A model generated the notes under the pieces. The model ran no database searches and was not told the DNA's origin. It saw only the letters and a program-made list of their open reading frames with translations. Source: Pseudomonas sp. 8Z (GTDB taxonomy: Bacteria > Pseudomonadota > Gammaproteobacteria > Pseudomonadales > Pseudomonadaceae). From it: a DNA stretch of 64,000 nucleotides. Position 1 is the stretch's first letter, and every line of letters begins with the position of its first letter. The translations under genes and the position numbers were made by a program. Of the stretch, positions 9,482-20,248 are shown in pieces. The stretch spans positions 465,079 through 529,078 of the forward strand of contig NZ_LR733826.1 of the NCBI RefSeq assembly GCF_902506535.1. Direction: 5' to 3'.

Positions 9482-9803
9482 GGATTCCTCGTTACTCTCC
9501 GGTGAATAGGAATATCGCCTGGATAGGCCTGGCATGCAGTGCAAATTGGCCGAAACCGGCCACCAGCCCAGACGGCGAGCGCAAAACCGCCCGTATCTTG
9601 ACCCCGCGACCTGAGACGGTCAATACAGCGAACTGGCCGGTCATCCGCGTTGTAGTCCGATTCTAGCAGGCCTACAGAAAATTCAAACAAACGTTTGTAT
9701 TGGCCCGTTGGGAGGGTGTAGATATAATGCCCGACAGCGCTCAGGGAGCCGAGCTGCGCCCTCCAACATAAAATATCGAAGAGCCTTGAGTAGGAGATAG
9801 CCT
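9482..9803. promoter_or_regulatory. Divergent promoter region of etfBA and etf-QO
   Basis: This 322-base gap separates two divergent units serving one electron-transfer chain. Reading right, a TATAAT at 9723-9728 lies 17 bases after TTGGCC at 9700-9705, a plausible etf-QO promoter. Reading left, TAGAAT at 9665-9660 is a plausible -10 for etfBA. A palindrome at 9684-9697 lies between the two -10 elements. No other open frame or RNA was seen here. Confidence 0.6.
9684..9697. promoter_or_regulatory. PsrA-type operator (CAAAC-N4-GTTTG)
   Basis: The sequence CAAACAAACGTTTG fits the published PsrA consensus G/CAAAC-N2-4-GTTTG/C and contains the 12-base perfect palindrome ACAAACGTTTGT (9687-9698). 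PsrA is the long-chain-fatty-acid-responsive TetR regulator of Pseudomonas, and etf genes are among its known targets. The site sits just upstream of the etf-QO -35 and about where the etfBA -35 would be, so one dimer could control both units. Confidence 0.7.
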
Positions 9804-11468
<1,665 letters not shown>

Positions 11469-11485
11469 CACGCAACCCGCAACCC

Positions 11486-11517
11486 AAAAGCGCCGCATAT
11501 CGATGCGGCGCTTTTTT
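11486..11517 (+). terminator. Terminator after the ETF-QO gene
   Basis: AAAAGCGCCGCAT pairs with ATGCGGCGCTTTT around a four-base loop and is followed by further T residues. It sits 18 bases after the stop codon. The A-rich left flank would let it also end transcription from the minus side. Confidence 0.88.
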
Positions 11518-11595
11518 ATTTGTACCAACCATCCCAGGCGCAAGACCGTCCGAACACTCGCTTCAGAAGGCCGCTCTGTTCGCGCGTGCTGATCG

Positions 11596-12867
11596 TCAGA
11601 AGACTCGGATAGGGTATTCGACGAACACGCGGATCTCATTACCATCATCCGGGTAACCGGCGGCGCGCATGTTATTCGAGGAGCGCAACCATGAATTACG
11701 CAGCCTAATCTTCAGGTCCTTGGCTGTGCCCTCCTGTACCACATACTGCAGTTGGTTAAAGATCTCTCGCTCGACACCTTCACCCTGATTGGTGTGTACG
11801 TTATCGCCGCGCACGTACGCAACACGCCAACTCAACCCTGGCGCCCCGAACTGCGCGAAATCAAGACCGTAAGCCAACTGCCACGAGCGTTCGTCTTCGG
11901 CATTGAAGTCGGACCAGTAAGAGTTCGCGAGAAACACCGTCGAGCCGCCATCACCCACACCGCCACCGCTGCCATACCAGCCATATTGATAGCCGGTATC
12001 ACCACTGCTGCGCTGATGAGCCAGCGTCAGCGAATGCGGGCCGAACGCATAAGTAGCCGCCAAACTCCAGATCTTGTTGTCGCGCCCCGTGCCCAGGCTA
12101 TCGGCGAACTCGCGATCCAGAGTGGAGCGATAACCGTTGAAATCCAGCGTCAGCGACTGGTCATCCTGCAGAGGCAACGTATAAGTAGCGCCCAGATACT
12201 GCTTGGCAATACGATCCTCAACATCAGAGGCATAAAACGAGGCCGTTAGCTGCGCATTGAACTGGTAGCGAGCGCCCCATACACGGATCCCCTTGAGATC
12301 ACCGCTATCACGCCCCTCGGCGCCCTTGCGTACCTCTGCATGAAACTGCCCTGCAGTAACTTCCAGCCCCTCTATTTCGTTCGATACCAGCATCGCCCCG
12401 GTAAAACTTTCAGGCAATAGCCGTGAATCATCATGATTGAGCACCGGCAACGTCGGTCGCAAATCACCATATTTAAGGACCGTATTGGATACTCGCAGCT
12501 TGAGTGCGCCTCCAGTACGAGCCAGCTCCTTAGCAGCCTCCCCGGAATCGCCTTGCTTGAAGAACTCAATACCCGGCGCCCCCGTACGCCCCTTACCGCC
12601 GTCAAGGCGCAGCGCATACATGGCGAAAGCATCGACACCAACTCCAACGCTTCCTTGAGTGAAACCGGACTCGAAGTTACCGATTACCCCCTGCCCCCAC
12701 TCCGCCTTGTCTTGCCGACCATGTTTGTAATCTCGGTTCATGTAGGCATTACGCAACAACAGATCAAAATGGCTGCCCTCGATGAAACCAGACGCCGCCC
12801 CCTGATCATCAGCGAATGCAGGCGCTACACCCAAAGCTGCAACAGCAACAGCAATACGAATAGACAT
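11596..12867 (-). CDS. OprD-family outer-membrane porin
   Basis: The 423-residue protein has a cleavable signal (AALGVAPAFA) and the OprD pattern: FIEGSHFDLLLRNAYMNRDY near the mature N-terminus, WGQGVIGNFESGFTQG, many alternating amphipathic strands, and a C-terminal strand ending VFVEYPIRVF with terminal Phe, as needed for BamA recognition. OprD-family channels admit specific small solutes such as basic amino acids or aromatic acids. It lies 42 bases after the amino-acid permease on the same strand, next to kynurenine genes, so the solute is plausibly an aromatic amino acid or kynurenine; that is inference. Confidence 0.9.
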   Translation of the reverse strand: MSIRIAVAVAALGVAPAFADDQGAASGFIEGSHFDLLLRNAYMNRDYKHGRQDKAEWGQGVIGNFESGFTQGSVGVGVDAFAMYALRLDGGKGRTGAPGIEFFKQGDSGEAAKELARTGGALKLRVSNTVLKYGDLRPTLPVLNHDDSRLLPESFTGAMLVSNEIEGLEVTAGQFHAEVRKGAEGRDSGDLKGIRVWGARYQFNAQLTASFYASDVEDRIAKQYLGATYTLPLQDDQSLTLDFNGYRSTLDREFADSLGTGRDNKIWSLAATYAFGPHSLTLAHQRSSGDTGYQYGWYGSGGGVGDGGSTVFLANSYWSDFNAEDERSWQLAYGLDFAQFGAPGLSWRVAYVRGDNVHTNQGEGVEREIFNQLQYVVQEGTAKDLKIRLRNSWLRSSNNMRAAGYPDDGNEIRVFVEYPIRVF

Positions 12868-12909
12868 AACTAAAGCTCCGTGTGGATCATCACGACAGCG
12901 GCGTAATGA

Positions 12910-14328
12910 TCAAGACTCCTGAGAGGTAGCAAAGGATGTTTCGAATCGAGCGCCAGTAGGCTTCCTCAGCCTGTAGGCACACCACAGCAAGACAATCCAG
13001 ACCGGGATCATGAATACCGAAACACGGATACCCGGAATCATCAGCATGACGACCACGATCGCGGCCATGAATGCCAGGCATAGGACGTTACCAAGGGGAT
13101 ACCAAAGCGCCTTGAAGTACAGCGTTTCACCGATGGCCAGCTTGGCTCGACGAAAGCGCCAATGGGTCAGCGTAATCATCACCCAGTTGATCAGCAGCGC
13201 AGACACCGCCAGCGTCATCATCAGCTCGAAGGCATTACCTGGCAGCAAGTAGTTAATGATCAGACACAACGCCGTAACCGCAGCGGAAGCCAAAACCGCC
13301 GACACAGGCACACCGCGCCGGTTGACCTTGAGAAACACCTTGGGAGCGTTTCCCTGCTCAGCCAAACCGAACAACATACGGCTCATGCAGTAAGCGCCAC
13401 TGTTATAGACCGACAGCGCTGCGGTAAGAATAACGAAATTCAAGACATGGGCCGCTACGTCATTGCCGATCAATGAAAAGATTTTCACAAACGGGCTGGC
13501 GCTATATACATCCTGAGCATCGCCCAGACTAACCAGCAGGTCATTCCAGGGGTAAAGCGACAGCAGCAACGTCAGCGAACCGAGATAGAAAAGCAGGATA
13601 CGCCACACAACCTGATTGATGGCCTTGGGAATGACGCGGCGTGGATTATCCGACTCTGCCGCAGTAAGGCCAATCATCTCCATGCCGCCAAAAGCGAACA
13701 GGATGAACACCATCGCCATCAGCATGCCGTCGATGCCATTCGGGAAGAAACCGCCATGCGCCCACAGATTGCTGACACTGGCCTGCGGCCCTCCAGCGCC
13801 ACTGACCAACAAATAACTGGCCAGAAGAATCATGGCAATGATCGCGCCGACCTTGATGATGGCCAACCAGAACTCACTCTCACCGAAGGCTTTGACGTTG
13901 ATCAGATTGATGACATTGACCATCAGAAAGAACACTGCAGCACTGAACCAGATGGGGATTTCCGGCCACCAAAACTGTACATACTTGCCGACTGCGGTTA
14001 ACTCGGCCATGCACACCAGTGCATACATGATCCAGTAGTTCCAGCCCGAGAGAAAGCCAGCAAAACGCCCCCAGTAGTTACTCGCGAAATAGCCGAAAGA
14101 GCCAGCCACTGGCTCTTGCACAACCATCTCACCCAATTGCCGCATAATTAACAAAGCAATGAATCCGGCAATCGCATAACCGAGAATCATCGCCGGCCCT
14201 GCACTTTTCAACACACCAGCAGAACCCAAAAACAAGCCGGTACCAATAGCGCCGCCCAGGGCAATCAATTGGATATGCCGATTGCTAAGACCACGATGTA
14301 GCCCAACGCGTTGATCATCTGTACTCAT
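12910..14328 (-). CDS. Amino-acid permease, APC superfamily (AAT type)
   Basis: A twelve-span transporter of about 472 residues resembling AroP/PheP/GabP permeases. The first helix carries the GAIGTGLFLGSAG motif, followed by GEMVVQEPVAGSFGYFASNYWGRFAGFLSGWNYW (quoted in part: FLSGWNYWIMYALV). Two starts are possible, ATG at 14340 and ATG at 14328; AAGGA is better spaced for the second. In P. aeruginosa a permease of this type also neighbours kynU and kynB. With the OprD porin downstream it likely supplies tryptophan, kynurenine or another aromatic amino acid. Confidence 0.88.
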   Translation of the reverse strand: MSTDDQRVGLHRGLSNRHIQLIALGGAIGTGLFLGSAGVLKSAGPAMILGYAIAGFIALLIMRQLGEMVVQEPVAGSFGYFASNYWGRFAGFLSGWNYWIMYALVCMAELTAVGKYVQFWWPEIPIWFSAAVFFLMVNVINLINVKAFGESEFWLAIIKVGAIIAMILLASYLLVSGAGGPQASVSNLWAHGGFFPNGIDGMLMAMVFILFAFGGMEMIGLTAAESDNPRRVIPKAINQVVWRILLFYLGSLTLLLSLYPWNDLLVSLGDAQDVYSASPFVKIFSLIGNDVAAHVLNFVILTAALSVYNSGAYCMSRMLFGLAEQGNAPKVFLKVNRRGVPVSAVLASAAVTALCLIINYLLPGNAFELMMTLAVSALLINWVMITLTHWRFRRAKLAIGETLYFKALWYPLGNVLCLAFMAAIVVVMLMIPGIRVSVFMIPVWIVLLWCAYRLRKPTGARFETSFATSQES

Positions 14329-14552
14329 GGATAATTGCATCCTTGACGGGGCACAGCACTACGCTGGCTGCATACATCAGCCAGTACAGGCAGGGCCTTT
14401 CATGGGAGCGCAGTCATAAACTGTTCGCTTGTTGGTTTTGTAATGGCAGCTAATGAATGAGTCGCTATATGGCGTCAGGAAGAGGGTTCATGGCGCACAT
14501 TTATTGTTATTAAGTTGGTTGCAATGGCGGTTCATCAAACAATGACAATGTC

Positions 14553-14578
14553 GCGCGCCGCACACGCATACGGCGCGC
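14553..14578. terminator. GC-rich hairpin after kynA
   Basis: GCGCGCCG pairs with CGGCGCGC across a ten-base loop, five bases after the kynA stop. There is no T run on either side, so it may only weaken read-through or protect the mRNA 3' end, leaving permease and porin genes partly coupled to the kyn genes. Confidence 0.5.
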
Positions 14579-14583
14579 CTGAA

Positions 14584-15438
14584 TTACAGCGTCGAGCGCA
14601 GGCTCCACAATTCAGGGAACAGTTCGGTATCGAGCATCTTGCGCAGATAGCCGACCCCATCAGTACCACCCGACCCCTTCTTGAAACCGATGATGCGTTC
14701 CACCGTAGTCACATGGCGGAAACGCCACTGGCGGAACGAATCTTCGAGATCAATGAACTTCTCGGCCAGTTGGTACAGATCCCAATACTGATGCGGATGC
14801 TGATAGACCACCTTCCATGCCGCCTCTACCGACGCGTCATGCAGGGTACGGGTCGTGCTCACCCGTTCGAGACGCTGCGGGTCAATCGGCAAACCGGCCT
14901 TGGCCAACAGGCCGATGGCCTCGTCGTAAAGCGAGGGCTCAGCCAGGGTTTTCTCCAGTTCGGCCAATAGCTGCGGGCGATGAGCATGAGGCTGTAGCAG
15001 CGGCACACTCTTGTTACCCAGTAAAAACTCAATCTCACGGTACTGAAACGACTGAAACCCGGACGACTGCCCCAGCGATGGGCGAAAAGCCACGTACTCG
15101 CTGGGCGTCATGGTTGCCAGTACCGTCCAGGCATGCACCAACTGATCGAAGATCCGCGACACCCGCGCCAGCATCTTGAAAGCAGGCGGCAGATCGCCCT
15201 GCTTTATCTGTTCACGGGCGGCACGCAGCTCGTGCAGCATCAACTTCATCCACAGCTCGGACGTCTGATGCTGGATGATGAACAACAGCTCGTTGTGATC
15301 GCTGGACAACGGGTGCTGGGCGCTGAGGATACGCTTGAGATCCAGGTAGTCGCCGTAGGTCATGTCATCGCTGAAATCCAGCTTGGCGTCATGCCATTGC
15401 TGCGCGGCATGGCTTTGGGAATAGGGACATTGGCTCAT
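14584..15438 (-). CDS. kynA: Tryptophan 2,3-dioxygenase
   Basis: The 284-residue haem dioxygenase opens the indole ring of tryptophan to N-formylkynurenine. Hallmarks are [16 protein letters not shown], the [19 protein letters not shown] segment with substrate-binding and haem-near residues (quoted in part: [15 protein letters not shown]), [15 protein letters not shown] [13 protein letters not shown], and [18 protein letters not shown] with the distal haem histidine. The ATG at 15438 is chosen (MSQCPYSQ), with another ATG one codon earlier; GAGG lies 8 bases before it, inside the end of kynU. In P. aeruginosa kynA is separate from kynBU, here all three are clustered. Confidence 0.95.
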   Translation of the reverse strand: MSQCPYSQSHAAQQWHDAKLDFSDDMTYGDYLDLKRILSAQHPLSSDHNELLFIIQHQTSELWMKLMLHELRAAREQIKQGDLPPAFKMLARVSRIFDQLVHAWTVLATMTPSEYVAFRPSLGQSSGFQSFQYREIEFLLGNKSVPLLQPHAHRPQLLAELEKTLAEPSLYDEAIGLLAKAGLPIDPQRLERVSTTRTLHDASVEAAWKVVYQHPHQYWDLYQLAEKFIDLEDSFRQWRFRHVTTVERIIGFKKGSGGTDGVGYLRKMLDTELFPELWSLRSTL

Positions 15439-15448
15439 CATATGATCC

Positions 15449-16699
15449 TCAGGTAACCGAATGACGGGTCTGATAACGCGGCTCGCGCCACGTCTCGTTG
15501 TCGAGCACCTCGACCAGTGCCTGCACCGCTGCGCCAACATCCTGATAAGAGGTGTACAGAGGGGTGAAACCAAATCGCATGATGCGTGGCTCGCGGTAGT
15601 CGCCGATGACCCCCTTGTCGATCAACGCCTGAACCACGGCATAACCTTCAGGGTGTTCAAAGCTCACATGACTGCCACGCTCGGCGTGTTCACGCGGGGT
15701 AACCAAGGTCAGCGGGTGATCTTGGCAACGCTCCTCCACCAAACGGATGAAGAGATCGGTCAGAGCCAAGGATTTACGACGTAGGGACTGCATGTCGGTT
15801 TTGCCGAAGATATCCAAACCACACTCGACCATGCCCAGCGACACCAGAGGCTGGGTACCGCACAGATAGCGGTGGATGCCCGAGGCAGGCGCGTAATGTG
15901 CTTCCATCGCAAACTGCCGTGCATGCCCCCACCATCCCGACAATGGCTGCCAAACCTGGTCGCACAGCGCGGGTGAGACCCAAACGAACGCCGGAGAACC
16001 AGGGCCACCGTTCAGGTATTTGTACGTGCAGCCAATGGCGTAATCGGCCTTCGCTGCGGTTAGATCGACCGGCACCGCACCTGCCGAGTGCGCCAGATCC
16101 CATAGCGCCAAGGCACCGTGGTGATGAATCAGCTCAGTGATGGCACGCATGTCATACATGTGGCCGCTTTTGTAGTTGACGTGGGTGAGCAACACCAATG
16201 CCACCCGATCGTTCAACTGGGCTGCCAAGTCTTCCGGCTTTTCGATCAACTGCAGCTCATAGCCCTGCTGCAACAGGTCAGCCAGGCCCTCTATGACATA
16301 GAGGTCAGCCGGAAAATTGTGCAGTTCGGAAAGGATGACCTTACGCTCAGGCGCTCGCTGTGCCTGAATGCGCAAGCCAGCCGCGAGGATCTTGAACAGA
16401 TTGACCGTCGTGGTATCAGTAATGGCAACCTCACCACGGCCCGCACCAATCAGGCTGGCCAGCTTATCGCCCAGACGAGTCGACAGCGTGCTCCACTGGG
16501 CGGTGTTCCAGCTACGAATCAGACCTTCGCCCCACTCCTGCTCGATCATCTGCGTAGCCCTGACCAACGCCGCACGCGGGCGCGCACCCAAGGAATTGCC
16601 GTCGAGGTACACCACACCTTCCGGCAAGGCAAACTCCTCACGTAGCGGGGCTAGCGGATCAGCTTGATCCAACTCTCTCAGTTCTTGTTCGAGGGACAT
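15449..16699 (-). CDS. kynU: Kynureninase
   Basis: The 416-residue PLP enzyme hydrolyses kynurenine to anthranilate and alanine. Visible signatures are [14 protein letters not shown] near the N-terminus, a substrate region [16 protein letters not shown] with the conserved Asp, and the PLP lysine in [13 protein letters not shown]. Family-typical length. It sits between kynB (four bases upstream) and kynA (its stop overlaps the kynA ribosome site), so the three enzymes form one operon producing anthranilate, a precursor for quinolone signals or catabolism. Confidence 0.96.
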   Translation of the reverse strand: MSLEQELRELDQADPLAPLREEFALPEGVVYLDGNSLGARPRAALVRATQMIEQEWGEGLIRSWNTAQWSTLSTRLGDKLASLIGAGRGEVAITDTTTVNLFKILAAGLRIQAQRAPERKVILSELHNFPADLYVIEGLADLLQQGYELQLIEKPEDLAAQLNDRVALVLLTHVNYKSGHMYDMRAITELIHHHGALALWDLAHSAGAVPVDLTAAKADYAIGCTYKYLNGGPGSPAFVWVSPALCDQVWQPLSGWWGHARQFAMEAHYAPASGIHRYLCGTQPLVSLGMVECGLDIFGKTDMQSLRRKSLALTDLFIRLVEERCQDHPLTLVTPREHAERGSHVSFEHPEGYAVVQALIDKGVIGDYREPRIMRFGFTPLYTSYQDVGAAVQALVEVLDNETWREPRYQTRHSVT

Positions 16700-16703
16700 T
16701 TAC

Positions 16704-17345
16704 TCATCCTTTTAGAGGTCTCAGCACTGCACGCACGGGGCTGGCGTCCAGATGGGAAAAACGTAGCGGCAAGGCAATGAGCTCGTAGTCACCTTCGGGC
16801 ACGGCATCGAGCACGATGCCCTCCAGAATCGCCATGTTCATACGCGCCACACAGCGATGCGCGTCGAGGGTCTTGGATTGCTCGGGATCAAGCGAAGGCG
16901 TGTCTATGCCGATCAACCGCACGCCATGAGCGGCTAGCAGCTCGATAGTCGCCGGGGCCACAGCAGTGAAGTTACTGTCCCAATGATCCAGCGGTGCCTG
17001 CTGGTAGGTGCGCAGCAGCACACGCTCGGGCACATCACTCAACAGGTGCTCGACATCGCCGGGCTGAACCAGTGCAGTGCTGTGCAGGCAATGAATGACC
17101 CGGCACGGCCCCATGTACAGATCAAGTGCGACCTCACCAATAGGCAAGCCATCGGAGCTGTAGTGCAAAGGCGCATCGGCATGCGCGCCGGTGTGAGGGG
17201 AAAGGGTGATACGCCCAACATTGACCGGGCACTGAGGGCCAAAGGTCCAGACACGTTCCTCGTGAAACGGCGTATCACCAGGCCATGTTGGGGTTTGCGT
17301 ATTCAACGGTGGGCTGATGTCCCACCACGCTTGCTGAGGTTGCAT
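16704..17345 (-). CDS. kynB: Kynurenine formamidase
   Basis: The 213-residue metal-dependent cyclase-family enzyme removes formate from N-formylkynurenine. The metal motif is clear ([15 protein letters not shown]), together with WWDISPPLN at the start and [22 protein letters not shown] near the middle (quoted in part: [15 protein letters not shown]). I take the ATG at 17345, which places the conserved WDISPP at the expected distance from the N-terminus and has GGAG upstream; the frame is open to 17387. It is the first gene of kynBUA and divergent from kynR. Confidence 0.95.
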   Translation of the reverse strand: MQPQQAWWDISPPLNTQTPTWPGDTPFHEERVWTFGPQCPVNVGRITLSPHTGAHADAPLHYSSDGLPIGEVALDLYMGPCRVIHCLHSTALVQPGDVEHLLSDVPERVLLRTYQQAPLDHWDSNFTAVAPATIELLAAHGVRLIGIDTPSLDPEQSKTLDAHRCVARMNMAILEGIVLDAVPEGDYELIALPLRFSHLDASPVRAVLRPLKG

Positions 17346-17484
17346 TGCCGTTCTACTCCGATACAACTTGAGTAGAATCTTATCCATTAGACGGCAGAAT
17401 TATCTTGCCAAGTGCATCGCCTATTCACGATTTATTCACAGATAATTCGAATGATAAATAAAAAATCGAAGGAAAATTCATACG
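17346..17484. promoter_or_regulatory. kynB-kynR divergent control region
   Basis: This AT-rich gap separates kynB from the Lrp-type regulator gene. It holds imperfect dyads such as TTTATT and AATAAA flanking TAATTCGAATGA (about 17431-17462), as expected for an Lrp/AsnC-family operator. The exact binding site cannot be fixed from one sequence. Confidence 0.45.
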
Positions 17485-17976
17485 ATGAAACTCGATAGCA
17501 TTGACCTACGAATTCTCGCCAGCCTCAATCAGGACGGCAGAATGAGCAATCAGGATCTGGCGGAAAAGGTCTCGCTATCGCCGTCTGCCTGCCTGCGACG
17601 AATGCGCAATCTAGAAAGCGAAGGCATCATCGCCGGCTACGGCGTGCGTCTGGACGCAACCAAGCTGGGCATTGAGGTTCAGGCGATGGTCAACATCAAC
17701 GTCCGCCAGGATGTCGATGGCTGGCATGAGCGCTTCATCGAGGCGCTGCAGCAATGGCCCGAAGTAGCCGAAGCCTTTATCGTCACTGGTGCCAGCAATT
17801 ATCTACTGCGCGTACGCACCCGAAATCTGGCGCATTACACCGACTTTATCGTTAACCACCTACATGCCACCCCAGGCGTGACAGACATTAGATCCGACAT
17901 CATTCTGCAGAGTCTGAAATCCCGAGATAACCTGCTGGATTTGGTGCGCCCCACCTCAGCTAGAGATCCAGACTAA
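17485..17976 (+). CDS. kynR: Lrp/AsnC-family regulator of kynurenine genes
   Basis: The 163-residue protein has the AsnC-type helix-turn-helix (IDLRILASLNQDGR, LAEKVSLSPSACLRRMRNLESEGIIAGY; quoted in part) at residues ~5-60 and a C-terminal RAM/ligand domain with VAEAFIVTGASNYLLRV and a final LHATPGVTDIRSDIIL segment. Divergent position next to kynB is the same as for KynR of P. aeruginosa, which activates kyn genes in response to kynurenine. The name is therefore given by synteny plus family. Confidence 0.87.
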   Translation: MKLDSIDLRILASLNQDGRMSNQDLAEKVSLSPSACLRRMRNLESEGIIAGYGVRLDATKLGIEVQAMVNINVRQDVDGWHERFIEALQQWPEVAEAFIVTGASNYLLRVRTRNLAHYTDFIVNHLHATPGVTDIRSDIILQSLKSRDNLLDLVRPTSARDPD

Positions 17977-18150
17977 AAGAAGGGACACTGCGGGCGAAGC
18001 GCCAAGTCACTCACCCACAGTGATCAGCATGCATCTACGCGCTAGCGCCGCTTACGCAGACGCCCTACCAAAGGCACGTCTCAACAGGGCCCGCTGACAG
18101 CGCATGTTCAACAGCGCCGAGAACTTCTCAGCGGCCGCTAATCTCAGGGT

Positions 18151-18927
18151 TCAGTCCTGATAAATCATCTTGCGGCTCATGCCGCCATCGATGACGAACT
18201 CCTGCCCAGTGACGAAACCAGCGGCGTCGGATAGTAGCCAGGCAACCTGAGCCGCGACATCTTCGACCGTGCCGACACGACCAACCGGATGCTGCGCATG
18301 ATCGAGTTCCGAGAGAGGCTCCCGCCGCTGCTGGGAAGGGTCGCGCGTATCAATCCAACCCGGACTGACGCAATTGACTCGCACCTCAGGCCCCAGGCTA
18401 ACCGCCAGCGCGTGAGTCAGAGCCAGCAGGCCACCCTTGCTCGCGGCATAGGCCTCGGTATTAACCTCGGACTGGTGCGCGCGTGTCGAGGCGATATTGA
18501 CGATCGCACCCTGATGGCTGCGTAAATAAGGGACACAATGCTTAGCCAACAACATGGCCCCGGTCAGGTTCACGCCCAGCACCCGATCCCAGTGTTTGAG
18601 ATCAAGCAACTCCAGCGGCGACGTATGCGGATCGGCGATAGCTGCATTGCACACCAAGGCATCAAGGCGGCCGAACTGACCAAGCACTTCGGCAACACCG
18701 ACACTGACTTGATCCTCATTGGACACATCCATGGCCACAAACCAGGCATTGCTGCCCAGGGCGCGCGCCACCTTCGAGCCACGCTCGCGCTCGACATCAG
18801 CCAGCACCACTTGCCAGCCTTCGGTGATCAGCCAGGCAGCGATCCCCAAACCAATGCCGCGCGCTGCGCCAGTGACCAGAGCCACGCGCCCATTATTGGA
18901 CGCACCGTGTTCGCCCCACTCCAGCAT
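18151..18927 (-). CDS. Short-chain dehydrogenase/reductase
   Basis: The 258-residue classical SDR shows the cofactor motif TGAARGIG near residue 18, [10 protein letters not shown], the catalytic Ser in VNIASTRA, Tyr and Lys in YAASKGG, and the PGWIDTRDP loop. It is an NAD(P)-dependent oxidoreductase of unknown substrate. Its ATG shares one base with the metZ stop (TGATG), so the two are translationally coupled; the same pairing is seen in P. aeruginosa. A role near methionine metabolism is possible but unproven. Confidence 0.88.
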   Translation of the reverse strand: MLEWGEHGASNNGRVALVTGAARGIGLGIAAWLITEGWQVVLADVERERGSKVARALGSNAWFVAMDVSNEDQVSVGVAEVLGQFGRLDALVCNAAIADPHTSPLELLDLKHWDRVLGVNLTGAMLLAKHCVPYLRSHQGAIVNIASTRAHQSEVNTEAYAASKGGLLALTHALAVSLGPEVRVNCVSPGWIDTRDPSQQRREPLSELDHAQHPVGRVGTVEDVAAQVAWLLSDAAGFVTGQEFVIDGGMSRKMIYQD

Positions 18928-20138
18928 CAGAGTGCAGCCAGGCCGCGCGCCAGATCGGCCTTGAGATCAGCCAGGACCTCCAACCCCACCGCGACGCGGA
19001 TCAAGTTGTCACGAATGCCGGCATTGGCACGTTCCTGCGGGGTCAAGCGGCCATGGGAAGTGGTCGCCGGATGCGCGATGGTGGTCTTGGTGTCGCCCAG
19101 GTTGGTGGTGATGGAGATGACGCGAGTGGCATCAATCACCTTCCAGGCTGCGTCACGGCCACCCTTGGCCTCGAAGCTAACCACGGCACCGAAAGCGCTC
19201 TGCTGTTTCTTCGCCAGCTCGTGCTGCGGATGGCTCGGCAAGCCGGCGTAGTACACGCGCTCGACTTGCGGTTGCTGCTCCAGCCAGAGCGCCAGTTGCA
19301 GCGCGCTTTCGCTCTGCGCTTGCATGCGGATGCGCAGGGTTTCCAGACCCTTGAGAAATAGCCAGGCGTTGAAAGGGCTGAGAGTCGGGCCAGCGGTGCG
19401 CAGGAAACCGACCACTTCCTTCATCTGCTCGCTGCGCCCAGCGACCACGCCGCCCATGCCACGCCCCTGGCCATCGATATACTTGGTCGCCGAATGCATG
19501 ACGATATCCGCACCGAGCTTCAGCGGTTGTTGCAGTGCCGGCGTGCAGAAGCAGTTGTCGACAGCCAGCAGCGCGCCGCGAGCATGAGCGATATCGGCCA
19601 GCGCGGAGATATCCACCAGCTCGGCCAAGGGGTTGGACGGCGACTCGACGAACAGCAACTTGGTATTGGGCTTGAACGCCTCTTTCCAGGCGTTCAGATC
19701 GGCCAGCGGCACATAATCGACCTCGACCCCGAAGCGCTTGAGGTACTTCTCGAACAGGCTGATGGTGGAGCCGAACACGCTGCGCGACACCAGCACATGA
19801 TCGCCACCACTGCACAGACTCATGACGATAGCGAGAATCGCCGACATCCCCGATGCAGTGGCTACCGCCTGCTCAGCGCCTTCCAACGCCGCGATACGCT
19901 CTTCGAAAGTACGCACGGTCGGGTTGGTGTAACGCGAATAGACGTTACCCGGCACCTCACCGGCAAAACGCGCGGCAGCATCCGCCGCCGTACGGAACAC
20001 GTAACTGGAGGTCAGAAACAGCGCCTCGCCGTGCTCGCCCTCCGGCGAGCGGCGCTGGCCGGCGCGCACTGCCAGCGTATCGAATCCCACGCCCTTGAGA
20101 TCGCTATCGAGCCGCCCTGCATCCCATTCCAGTGTCAT
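18927..20138 (-). CDS. metZ: O-succinylhomoserine sulfhydrylase
   Basis: The 403-residue Cys/Met-metabolism PLP enzyme makes homocysteine from O-succinylhomoserine and sulfide. Seen are [33 protein letters not shown] (quoted in part), [14 protein letters not shown], the PLP lysine in [16 protein letters not shown], and the C-terminal [16 protein letters not shown]. The ATG at 20138 (MTLEWDAG) is preferred to one four codons earlier. In pseudomonads metZ follows purF, as here, with a repeat element between them. Confidence 0.93.
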   Translation of the reverse strand: MTLEWDAGRLDSDLKGVGFDTLAVRAGQRRSPEGEHGEALFLTSSYVFRTAADAAARFAGEVPGNVYSRYTNPTVRTFEERIAALEGAEQAVATASGMSAILAIVMSLCSGGDHVLVSRSVFGSTISLFEKYLKRFGVEVDYVPLADLNAWKEAFKPNTKLLFVESPSNPLAELVDISALADIAHARGALLAVDNCFCTPALQQPLKLGADIVMHSATKYIDGQGRGMGGVVAGRSEQMKEVVGFLRTAGPTLSPFNAWLFLKGLETLRIRMQAQSESALQLALWLEQQPQVERVYYAGLPSHPQHELAKKQQSAFGAVVSFEAKGGRDAAWKVIDATRVISITTNLGDTKTTIAHPATTSHGRLTPQERANAGIRDNLIRVAVGLEVLADLKADLARGLAAL

Positions 20139-20155
20139 TGTCCACCTCACAAAAA

Positions 20156-20216
20156 GTAGCCCGGATGCAATCCGGGAAATTCAGCGTGACATTCCCCCGG
20201 ATTGCATCCGGGCTAC
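20156..20216. repeat. Perfect inverted repeat (REP/BIME-like) between purF and metZ
   Basis: Two perfectly complementary 21-base arms (20156-20176 and 20196-20216, core CCGGATGCAATCCGG, itself nearly palindromic) flank a 19-base spacer. Such GTAGCCCGGATGCAATCCGGG-type elements recur in intergenic regions of pseudomonads. It would fold in the purF-metZ transcript and could stabilise the purF end or limit read-through. No T run follows. Confidence 0.8.
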
Positions 20217-20248
20217 AGGCGACGGGCAGGCGAGCCTGCCGCGACGCG

